The translations under genes and the position numbers were made by a program. From positions 110,961 through 174,960 of the forward strand of contig JAVHLJ010000001.1 in assembly GCA_031082205.1 (NCBI GenBank): a stretch of DNA of 64,000 nt, in the 5' to 3' direction. Below the pieces are notes generated by a model. It had not been told where the DNA came from. It saw nothing but the letters and a program-made list of their open reading frames with translations, and searched no databases. Shown one piece after another: positions 33,826-41,375 of this stretch (positions within the stretch are counted from its first letter, which is position 1; each line of letters starts with the position of its first letter). Source of the DNA: Elusimicrobiales bacterium (lineage in GTDB: Bacteria > Elusimicrobiota > Elusimicrobia > Elusimicrobiales > UBA9959).

Positions 33826-35380
33826 GTCCAAGTTAGGCCTCTCGAAACCCAAGATAGCCGGGGCCCGCGCCCTGGCCGCGAAGATAGCCGCCCCGGTCCA
33901 GAAATACATCGAGCGGCACACCACCGTCACGGTGGAGCGCGCCACGCTGCGCCTGCTCGGCGCCGACGGCGCGGACAAGGACGGCGTGCCGGTGCCCAAC
34001 ATCGTGGTCTCGCAGTGCGGCGCGGCAGCCGCCGGCGGGGCCGCCCGGGCCTATATCAACGCGCTGGTAAAGCGCTCCAGCACGGTCGAACAGCTCAACG
34101 AGGAAATAGCGGCCGGCCTCGACATAACCAAGATCCCCGCCGCCGACGAGAGACAGGTGAAGGCCCGCGCGGCCGACCTGGTGGAGCGCCTCGACGCCCG
34201 CCTCTCGGGCAACGTCAGGTTCCGCCGGGAGCGCCTCGCCGAATGGAAAGCCGCGGAGAAGTCGCCCCTCATCTACGTCATCGTGGCGACCGGCAACATC
34301 TACGAGGACGTCAAGCAGGCCCGGGCCGCCGCCCTGCAGGGCGCCGACATCATAGCCGTCATCCGCACCACCGCGCAGAGCCTGCTGGACTATGTCCCCT
34401 ACGGCGCCACGACCGAAGGCTTCGGCGGCACCTACGCCACCCAGGAGAACTTCCGCATCATGCGCAAGGCCCTCGACGAAGTGGCCGCGCAGGAGAAGCG
34501 CTATATCCGCCTGGTCAACTACTGCTCCGGCCTCTGCATGCCCGAGATAGCGGCCATGGGCGCGCTCGAGCGGCTGGACATGATGCTCAACGACTCGATG
34601 TACGGCATCCTGTTCCGAGACATCAACATGTACCGCACCTTCACCGACCAGCATTTCTCGCGCATGATAAACGCGGCGGCTGACATAACGATAAACACCG
34701 GCGAGGACAATTACCTTACCACCTCCGACGCCATAGAGAAGGCCCACACGGTGCTGGCCTCTCAATTCATAAACGAGCGTTTCGCCGCCAACGCGGGCAT
34801 GCCCGAGCGGCTGATGGGCCTCGGCCACGCCTTCGAGATGGACCCGTCGACCAGGAACGGCTTCCTCTACGAGTACGCGCAGGCCCAGATGGCCCGCGAG
34901 ATCTTCCCGGCGCACCCGCTCAAGTACATGCCTCCGACCAAGTTCATGACCGGCGACATTTTCAAGGGCTACGCGATGAACACCATGTTCAACTTCGTCT
35001 CAAAGGCGACGGGGCAGAGCATCGAACTGCTGGGCATGCTGACCGAGGCCATACACACGCCTTACCTGCAGGACCGGTACCTCGCGATAGCCAACGCCCG
35101 CTACGTCCACGAGAACGTCGCGGACTTCGCGTCCGAGATAGAGTTCCGCAGGGGCGGGATCGTCCGGCGGCGCGCCGCCCAGGTCCTCGACGAGACCGTG
35201 GCGATGCTCCGCGAGGTCGAGCGGGCCGGCATTTTCGACGCGATAGCGAGGGGCCTGTTCGCCGAGGTGAAGCGGCCCAGGGACGGCGGCAAGGGCCTCG
35301 ACGGCGTCATGGAGAAAGCGCCCGGTTACTGGAACCCGGTGGAGGACCATCTCCGCCGCAAGCTGAAGATACGCCGGTAA
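33812..35380 (+). CDS. kamD: Lysine 5,6-aminomutase alpha subunit
   Basis: KamD is the TIM-barrel subunit of the adenosylcobalamin- and PLP-dependent mutase that moves the terminal amino group of beta-lysine to give 3,5-diaminohexanoate. The 522-residue length is usual. Recognisable segments are the SPLIYVIVATGNIYEDVKQ-type phrase near residue 150 and YVPYGATTEGFGGTYATQEN near 195. It overlaps kamC by 14 bp and lies 16 bp before kamE. Confidence 0.95.
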   Translation: MPAIKSKLGLSKPKIAGARALAAKIAAPVQKYIERHTTVTVERATLRLLGADGADKDGVPVPNIVVSQCGAAAAGGAARAYINALVKRSSTVEQLNEEIAAGLDITKIPAADERQVKARAADLVERLDARLSGNVRFRRERLAEWKAAEKSPLIYVIVATGNIYEDVKQARAAALQGADIIAVIRTTAQSLLDYVPYGATTEGFGGTYATQENFRIMRKALDEVAAQEKRYIRLVNYCSGLCMPEIAAMGALERLDMMLNDSMYGILFRDINMYRTFTDQHFSRMINAAADITINTGEDNYLTTSDAIEKAHTVLASQFINERFAANAGMPERLMGLGHAFEMDPSTRNGFLYEYAQAQMAREIFPAHPLKYMPPTKFMTGDIFKGYAMNTMFNFVSKATGQSIELLGMLTEAIHTPYLQDRYLAIANARYVHENVADFASEIEFRRGGIVRRRAAQVLDETVAMLREVERAGIFDAIARGLFAEVKRPRDGGKGLDGVMEKAPGYWNPVEDHLRRKLKIRR

Positions 35381-35396
35381 AGGATCAGGAGACCAT

Positions 35397-36131
35397 ATGT
35401 TCATAAAACCCTACGGTGACACCCTCGACGACGGCGCGGTGCAGCTCTCCTTCACGCTCCCCGTCGCCTGCGGCGGCCGCGCCAAGGAAGGGGCCCGCCA
35501 GTACGTGCTCAAACTGGGCTTCAAACACGCCGAGATAGTGCACGCCCACCCCCTGTCGCCCGAGTTCACGTTCTTCGTGGCCTACGCGAAAACGGACGCC
35601 GCGCTGGACTACAGCAAGGTGGAGTACGCCGAGGCCGTGGACAAGTCCATGACCATGGACCAGGTGAACGATTATATCCGGGAGAATTTCGGGCGGAAGC
35701 TGGTGGTGATAGGAGCCTGCACGGGGACCGACGCGCACACCGTCGGCATCGACGCCATCATGAACATGAAGGGCTACAACCATCATTTCGGCCTCGAGCG
35801 CTACCCGATGATAGAGGCCCACAACCTGGGCTCGCAGGTCCCCAACGAGAAGCTCCTGGAGCAGGCCAGGAAGCTCAAGGCCGACGCCGTGCTGGTCTCG
35901 CAGATAGTGACGCAGAAGGACGTCCATATCCACAACCTGACCAACCTGATCGAGCTGGCCGAGGCCGAGAAGCTGCGCGACAAGCTGGTAATGGTGATAG
36001 GCGGGCCGCGCGTCAACAACAAGCTGGCCAAGGAGCTGGGCTACGACGCCGGCTTCGGGCCGGGCACTTTCGCGGAGGACGTGGCGACGTTCGTGGCGAA
36101 GAAACTGGCAAGAACCCTGCTGAAGAAATAA
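35397..36131 (+). CDS. kamE: Lysine 5,6-aminomutase beta subunit (B12-binding)
   Basis: The 244-residue subunit has an N-terminal dimerisation part and a C-terminal cobalamin-binding Rossmann domain with the base-off motif DAHTVG (about residues 115-120) and a GGP phrase in VIGGPRVNN. Together with KamD it completes the mutase. I count 6 ATA, 5 ATC and no ATT among its isoleucine codons, an example of the ATA use seen through the window. kat follows after 12 bp. Confidence 0.95.
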   Translation: MFIKPYGDTLDDGAVQLSFTLPVACGGRAKEGARQYVLKLGFKHAEIVHAHPLSPEFTFFVAYAKTDAALDYSKVEYAEAVDKSMTMDQVNDYIRENFGRKLVVIGACTGTDAHTVGIDAIMNMKGYNHHFGLERYPMIEAHNLGSQVPNEKLLEQARKLKADAVLVSQIVTQKDVHIHNLTNLIELAEAEKLRDKLVMVIGGPRVNNKLAKELGYDAGFGPGTFAEDVATFVAKKLARTLLKK

Positions 36132-36143
36132 GGAGAAACTATC

Positions 36144-37388
36144 ATGGCCGAACACCTCAAGCTCGACAATTCCGAACGCCTCTACAAGGAGGCCCAGGAG
36201 CTCATCCCCGGCGGCATGATGGGCATACGCCGCCCCTATAACTTCGTTCCCGGCGAGTACCCGATCTTCTTCGAGTCGGCCAAGGGCGGCAAGGTGACCG
36301 ACGTGGACGGCAACGAGTACATCGACATGCTCTGCGCCTACGGCCCGATCATCATCGGCCACAGGGAGAAGGAGATCGACCGGGCGGTCATCGACCAGAT
36401 GAAGAACAAGGGCTTCTGCATGTCCATCGTCCAGGAAGTTCAGAACACGCTGGCGAAAAAGATGATCTCGCTGGTGCCCTGCGCGGAGAAGGTCGTTTTC
36501 TGCAAGACCGGCTCCGACGCCACCACCCTGGCCGGGCGCATAGCCCGGGCCTTCAACGGGAAGAACAAGATCGTGCGCTGCGGCTACCACGGCTGGCACG
36601 ACTGGTGCGTGGAGCAGAAGGGGGGAGTCCTCCCCAAATCCTACGAGGACGTCCTGGAGGTCCACTACAACGACCTGCAGGGCCTCGAGGACGCGATGAA
36701 GGCCCACGGCTCCGACATCTCGCTTATAATCATGACCCCCATGGGGCATCCGAACGCCCACGAGGTGGAGATGCCCGGGCCCGGCTACCTGGAAGGCGCC
36801 AAAAAACTGGCCGAGCAGTACGGCGCGGTGCTCTGTTTCGACGAGATACGCACCGGCTTCCGCATGAGCCTGGGCGGCGCGCAGCAGTACTTCGGCGTGA
36901 CGCCGCACATGGCGGTGTTCGGCAAGGCCATGGCCAACGGCTACGAGATAAGCATGGTCGCCGGCCGCCGGGACATCATGGACGTGCTGGTCAGCAAGGC
37001 CTTCGTCAGCTCGACCTATTTCAACAACACGCTGCCCATGGTCGCCTCGCTCAAGACGGTGGAGATGATGGAGCGCGACGGGATACTCGACGTCGTCGCC
37101 CGCCGCGGCAAGGCCTTCTGCAACAAGGTCAAGAAGCACGTCCGCCACAGCGGCCTGCCCGTCACCTTCACCGGCTCGCCCTGGATGCCCTACATCACCT
37201 TCGACAAGGACGAGACGGGGCGCTACAAGAAGCTCCGCACGGCCTTCTACACCCAGCTGATACGGCGCAAGGTGTTCCTGCAGCCCTATCACCACGGCTA
37301 CGTCTGCTACCGCCACACGACCAGGGACCTCAACCACGCGGCGGACATGATAGCCGAGTCGCTGGAGGAGATAAAGAAGACGGCGTAA
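36144..37388 (+). CDS. kat: Class III PLP aminotransferase, probable 3-aminobutyryl-CoA aminotransferase
   Basis: The 414-residue protein is of the glutamate-1-semialdehyde aminomutase/class III type. It has the phosphate-binding KTGSDATT, the aspartate in CFDEIRTGFR and the PLP lysine K261 in FGKAMANGYE. In the lysine cluster of Cloacimonas acidaminovorans a class III enzyme, Kat, transaminates L-3-aminobutyryl-CoA to acetoacetyl-CoA, in place of the ammonia lyase Kal. No kal is present here, and this gene sits 12 bp after kamE, so the same role is likely. A GSA-aminomutase role is less likely because no haem genes are near. Confidence 0.78.
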   Translation: MAEHLKLDNSERLYKEAQELIPGGMMGIRRPYNFVPGEYPIFFESAKGGKVTDVDGNEYIDMLCAYGPIIIGHREKEIDRAVIDQMKNKGFCMSIVQEVQNTLAKKMISLVPCAEKVVFCKTGSDATTLAGRIARAFNGKNKIVRCGYHGWHDWCVEQKGGVLPKSYEDVLEVHYNDLQGLEDAMKAHGSDISLIIMTPMGHPNAHEVEMPGPGYLEGAKKLAEQYGAVLCFDEIRTGFRMSLGGAQQYFGVTPHMAVFGKAMANGYEISMVAGRRDIMDVLVSKAFVSSTYFNNTLPMVASLKTVEMMERDGILDVVARRGKAFCNKVKKHVRHSGLPVTFTGSPWMPYITFDKDETGRYKKLRTAFYTQLIRRKVFLQPYHHGYVCYRHTTRDLNHAADMIAESLEEIKKTA

Positions 37389-37566
37389 AACCCCCGGACA
37401 GGCGAAAAAGAGGAAGAACTATCCGGGGGCATGGCAGGGGGCCGCCTGAGGGGAAAGTCTCCCTCGCCGGGCCTTCCGAAGCCACATCGGAGGCTTTCCC
37501 CAAGCGGAGCGAGAGAACCGGCACTGCCGGCCGGGCACGCGGCCGCTGGAACACAGGAGGTAAAGC
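37389..37566 (+). other. Structured 178 bp spacer before the symporter gene
   Basis: The spacer contains CCCCCGGA (37391-37398) pairing with TCCGGGGG (37422-37429), and GGGGAAAG (37450-37457) pairing with CTTTCCCC (37494-37501) around smaller nested pairs such as AGCC/GGCT. It ends in AGGAGG before the symporter ATG. There is no T-run, so it is not a simple terminator. It may be an attenuator, a processing site or an unrecognised regulatory RNA. I could not match it to the lysine riboswitch core. Confidence 0.5.
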
Positions 37567-39468
37567 ATGGCAGGAATAGACATAGCCATCATACTGGCGT
37601 TCATCGCCTATTCCGTCTGGTCCGGCTTCAGCAACAAGGACAAGGCCTCCAAAGACCTCAGCGAGTACTTCCTCGCCGGCCGCTCGCTGCCCGGCTGGAA
37701 AGCGGGCCTGAGCATGGCGGCCACGCAGTTCGCCGCCGACACCCCGCTGCTGGTCACCGGCATTATCGCCGTCTCGGGCATCTTCGCCCTCTGGCAGATG
37801 TGGATCTACGCCCTCGCCTTCCTTATGATGGGCTTCGTGCTGGCCTCTCACTGGCGCCGGGCCAACGTCATAACCGACGCCGAGCTGACCGAGATACGCT
37901 ACGGCGGCGGACGCGCGCTGGCCCTGCGCGGCTTCAAGGCGATATATTTCGGCACCATATTCAACTGCGTCGTGCTGGCCTGGGTCTTCTTCGCCGCCTC
38001 GCGCATAGCCGAGCCTTTCCTGCCGTGGAACGAATGGCTGCCGGCCTGGGCGTTCGGGCCTTTCGTATCGCTCATAAAAGCCGTCGGCATCAACCTCTCT
38101 TCGGCCATGGCCGGCACCGAAGCGGCTTTCGTCCTTTCGGCCAATAACCTTATCTCCGTACTGTCCATACTGACGGTGACCACGTTCTACTCGGCCACCG
38201 GCGGCCTGCGCAGCGTGGTGGAGACCGACGTGATGCAGGTCTTCATCATGCTCGGCGCCACGATGATCTTCGCGGGCATAGTCTTCGTGAAGGCGGGCGG
38301 CGTGAGCGGCATACACGCGGGACTAACGGAAATATACGCGGCGGGCGCGCTGGGGGGGATAAAGCCGTCGGAAATACTGGCCTTCACCCCGGGGCAGGCC
38401 CATAATGTCACCTTCCCGCTGCTGGCGCTTTTCGCCCTGCAATGGATAATACAGCTCAATTCCGACGGCACCGGCTACCTGGCGCAGCGCTCGATGGCCT
38501 GCAAGGACGAGCGTCACGCCAAGACCGCGGCCATAGTCTTCACCGGCACGCAGGTCTTCCTTCGCAGCCTGCTCTGGCTGCCGCTCGGGCTGGGACTGCT
38601 CGTCATCTTCCCGCCCGTCGCCGGCCTTGCCGGGGAGCTGCTGCAGGCCGACCGCGAGGGAGTTTATGTGCGCGGCATGGCCGAACTGCTTCCGCCCGGA
38701 GTAAAGGGCCTGATGATAACCGGCATGCTGGCCGCGCTGGCTTCAACGGTGGACACCCACATCAACTGGGGCTCCTCCTACTGGGCCAACGACATATACA
38801 AGCGCATCATCTGCCAGGCCTGGCTCAAGCGCGAGCCGGCCGGCAGGTCGCTGGTCTGGGTGGCGCGCGGCTCCAATGTCATGCTCATCGGCATAGCGCT
38901 GCTGATAATGACCAGGCTGTCGTCGATAAACCAGGCCTGGCAGGCCAGCCTCCTGCTGGGCGCCGGCATGGGGCCGATACTCATCATGCGCTGGCTCTGG
39001 TGGCGGGTCAACGCCTGGTCCGAGATAGCCGCCATCGGCGTCTCCGCCGTAGCGGCCCTGCCGCTGCTGCTCTGGGTGGACGACCAGGCGCTGAGGCTCC
39101 TCATAATGGCGGCTCTTTCGCTGACCGCATCCCTGGCCGCGATATTCTTCTTCGGCCCCGAGGACCGCAAGCACCTGCACGATTTCTACAAGCTCGTGCG
39201 CCCCAAGGGCTTCTGGCATCAGATAGCCGTGGAATGCGGCGACCATGTCCATAACGGGCCGCGACGGCTGGCGCTGTCGGTGGCCGCCATGTTCACGGCG
39301 GGGATATCGGTATTCTGCCTGCTCATAGGCGCCGGCTCCGCCCTGGCGGGCAGCCCGCCGCCGGCGATATGCCCCTGGCCGGCCGTCTGGATAACGGTCA
39401 ACCTGGCGGCAGGATTGGCACTGTGCCCCGTCTGGTACAGGCTGGGGTTCAAGCTGGAGACCCATTGA
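37567..39468 (+). CDS. Sodium:solute symporter (SSS family)
   Basis: The 633-residue protein has about 13-15 membrane helices and the SSS signature near the start (SEYFLAGRSLPGWKAGLSMAATQF). Sodium-coupled uptake of a small solute is expected. Directly downstream of the lysine genes, lysine or another amino acid is a plausible substrate, but the family also moves sugars, acetate and proline, so this is inference. A perfect AGGAGG lies before the ATG. The stop overlaps the TTG start of the next gene. Confidence 0.85.
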   Translation: MAGIDIAIILAFIAYSVWSGFSNKDKASKDLSEYFLAGRSLPGWKAGLSMAATQFAADTPLLVTGIIAVSGIFALWQMWIYALAFLMMGFVLASHWRRANVITDAELTEIRYGGGRALALRGFKAIYFGTIFNCVVLAWVFFAASRIAEPFLPWNEWLPAWAFGPFVSLIKAVGINLSSAMAGTEAAFVLSANNLISVLSILTVTTFYSATGGLRSVVETDVMQVFIMLGATMIFAGIVFVKAGGVSGIHAGLTEIYAAGALGGIKPSEILAFTPGQAHNVTFPLLALFALQWIIQLNSDGTGYLAQRSMACKDERHAKTAAIVFTGTQVFLRSLLWLPLGLGLLVIFPPVAGLAGELLQADREGVYVRGMAELLPPGVKGLMITGMLAALASTVDTHINWGSSYWANDIYKRIICQAWLKREPAGRSLVWVARGSNVMLIGIALLIMTRLSSINQAWQASLLLGAGMGPILIMRWLWWRVNAWSEIAAIGVSAVAALPLLLWVDDQALRLLIMAALSLTASLAAIFFFGPEDRKHLHDFYKLVRPKGFWHQIAVECGDHVHNGPRRLALSVAAMFTAGISVFCLLIGAGSALAGSPPPAICPWPAVWITVNLAAGLALCPVWYRLGFKLETH

Positions 39469-40604
39469 AACGCATAGTACATGTCATAACCCGGCTGGAA
39501 CCGGGCGGCTCGTCGGAGAACACCGTCTCCAGCGCCGCCTGGCAGTCGGGGCGCGGAATGGAAGTGACGCTGATACACGGCCCCTGCAGGGGATCGCGCC
39601 CCGTCCCGGCCTCCGTCAGCACCATCGAACTGCCCGCCCTGGGCCGCGAGATATCCCCGCTGCGGGACCTGCGCGCCTATGCCGCGCTCAGGCGAATATT
39701 CCGCGAGCTGAAGCCGGACATCGTACACACCCACACCTCCAAGGCCGGCTTCCTCGGCCGCCTGGCCGCCGCCGGCTGCGGAGCGAAAGTCGTGCACACC
39801 CCGCACGGGCATCTTCTCTACGGTTATTACGATATCCCGAAGACCCGGCTCTTCCTGGCGGCCGAGCGCTTCGCCGCCCGCTTCACCGACGGATTCATCG
39901 CCCTGACCGAAGGGGAGAAGCGCGAGTCACTGGCCGCCGGCATAGGCCGCCCGGAGAAATGGGGCGTCGCTCACAGCGGCGTCGACCTGCCGGAGAACCC
40001 GCCCAAGGTTTCCCGGAAAGAGCTGGGTGTCCCCGTTGGGCGTTTGGTCATAGGCACCGTCGCGCGGCTGGAGCCGGTAAAAGGCGTGGAGTATTTCGTG
40101 AAAGCCGCCGGCGCCCTTAAAAAGATACTGCGTCCCATGAACCCTTTCTTCCTGGTAGTAGGCGACGGGGCGGAGTGTTCGCGCCTTTACTCGCTGGCCC
40201 GGGCCGCGGGCATACTGGACGACTGCTTTTTCGCCGGTTTCCAGCAGGATGTCTACTCCTATCTTTCGGCGATGGACATATACGTGCAGCCCTCGCTCAA
40301 CGAGGCCATGGGCCGCACCGTGCTGCAGGCCCAGCACATGGGCCTGCCGGTCGTGGGCAGCCGGGTCTGCGGCATACCCGACGTGGTGCGCGAGGGGGAA
40401 ACTGCATTACTGGTAAAGCCCGGCTCGCCCGAGCAGATCGCCGCCGCTGCGGCTAAACTGGCTAAAGACGCGGACCTGCGCTCGGCCATGGGCCGGGCCG
40501 CCGCCGCGTTCACGCGCGAGAGGGACGCCGCAGGGCGGCCGCGCTTCGGACCGGAGGCCATGAACGCCGCCATATACGACTTTTACGGACGGATAACGGG
40601 ATAG
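39465..40604 (+). CDS. GT4-family glycosyltransferase
   Basis: The 379-residue protein has the two Rossmann domains of GT-B enzymes. The start RIVHVITRLEPGGSSENT, the VHTHTSKAGFLGRLAA segment, IGTVARLEPVKG and the sugar-nucleotide region NEAMGRTVLQAQHMGLPVV are typical. The family EX7E motif reads E...Q here, so the second glutamate is missing. I start it at TTG overlapping the stop of the symporter gene (TTGA), because the first methionine frame upstream runs inside that gene. Likely acts on a cell-envelope glycan; acceptor unknown. Confidence 0.88.
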   Translation: MKRIVHVITRLEPGGSSENTVSSAAWQSGRGMEVTLIHGPCRGSRPVPASVSTIELPALGREISPLRDLRAYAALRRIFRELKPDIVHTHTSKAGFLGRLAAAGCGAKVVHTPHGHLLYGYYDIPKTRLFLAAERFAARFTDGFIALTEGEKRESLAAGIGRPEKWGVAHSGVDLPENPPKVSRKELGVPVGRLVIGTVARLEPVKGVEYFVKAAGALKKILRPMNPFFLVVGDGAECSRLYSLARAAGILDDCFFAGFQQDVYSYLSAMDIYVQPSLNEAMGRTVLQAQHMGLPVVGSRVCGIPDVVREGETALLVKPGSPEQIAAAAAKLAKDADLRSAMGRAAAAFTRERDAAGRPRFGPEAMNAAIYDFYGRITG

Positions 40605-40616
40605 ACAGGGGGGGGC

Positions 40617-41369
40617 ATGCAGAAGATACTTGCCGTCGACGACGACGCCAACATGCTGGAGTTCTACGGGCAGATACTGACCGAAGCGGGCTATGGCTTC
40701 GTCAAAGCCTCGGATTTCGCCTCGGCCATCGAGATCTACACGGGCCAAAAACCCGACCTGATAATTCTAGACGCCGACTTCCCCGGCGGCGGAGGCAGAG
40801 CCGTGATAACCTTCATCCGCGAAACGCTGGAAGAGAGGACGCCGGCCCTTTTCATCACCGGCTTTCCCGACAAGCTGGCCGCCGTCGCCGGCCTTGACAA
40901 TATCACCGTACTCAGGAAACCGATGGGGCCGTCGGCGATACTGGAGACCGTAGCCAAGCTGGTCAACTCGGCGGCCATCGGCAAGGCGCAGGCCGCCCGC
41001 AGGAAGATACTGGCCGTCGACGACGATCTCTTCATCCTCGAACTCTACAAGGGCATGCTCGGCGACGCGGGCTTCGAAGTGCACACTGCCGAGGATTCCG
41101 TCTCCGCGATGACCCGGTTCAACGAGGTCAAGCCCGATCTGGTCATACTCGACGTGGACATGCCGGGCGGGGGAGGGCAGAAGGTTTTCGAGCGCCTGCG
41201 CAAGACCATGCTGTCCACTACCCCGATAATCTTCGCCACCGGCACGCCGGAGAGCGTACAGGGGGAAGCCCGAGCCTCGGCCGTCTCCGTCCTCAAAAAA
41301 CCGCTCACGCCGCAGGTCCTCATCGGCGAGATCAGGCGGCTCCTTAAGATGGAAGGCGGCGCGGCCTGA
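40617..41369 (+). CDS. Double receiver protein (REC-REC)
   Basis: The 250-residue protein contains two CheY-like receivers in tandem. The first has D8-D10, phospho-acceptor D52 (IILDADFPGGGG) and Lys in VLRKPMGP. The second, from about residue 126, has DDD, VILDVDMPGGGG and VLKKPLTP. The repeats are about 45% alike by eye, and both active sites look intact. There is no output domain. It lies 12 bp after a glycosyltransferase gene and 6 bp before a membrane protein gene, so it may link a relay to envelope glycan synthesis (inference). Confidence 0.88.
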   Translation: MQKILAVDDDANMLEFYGQILTEAGYGFVKASDFASAIEIYTGQKPDLIILDADFPGGGGRAVITFIRETLEERTPALFITGFPDKLAAVAGLDNITVLRKPMGPSAILETVAKLVNSAAIGKAQAARRKILAVDDDLFILELYKGMLGDAGFEVHTAEDSVSAMTRFNEVKPDLVILDVDMPGGGGQKVFERLRKTMLSTTPIIFATGTPESVQGEARASAVSVLKKPLTPQVLIGEIRRLLKMEGGAA

Positions 41370-41375
41370 CCGAAG

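Noticed and set aside
35385..37337. Minus-strand open frame of about 650 codons opposite kamE and kat
   Set aside because: Same antisense effect; composition rich in His, Val and Gly with no motif, while both plus-strand genes match known families in full.
36144..37388. Glutamate-1-semialdehyde aminomutase (hemL) as the annotation
   Set aside because: Sequence is in the same family, but the gene is embedded 12 bp after kamE, no haem genes are present, and a known lysine-pathway aminotransferase explains the context.
37389..37566. Lysine riboswitch (L-box) before the symporter
   Set aside because: The spacer is structured and the context is lysine metabolism, but I could not place the conserved L-box core sequences. 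Kept only as an unidentified structured region.
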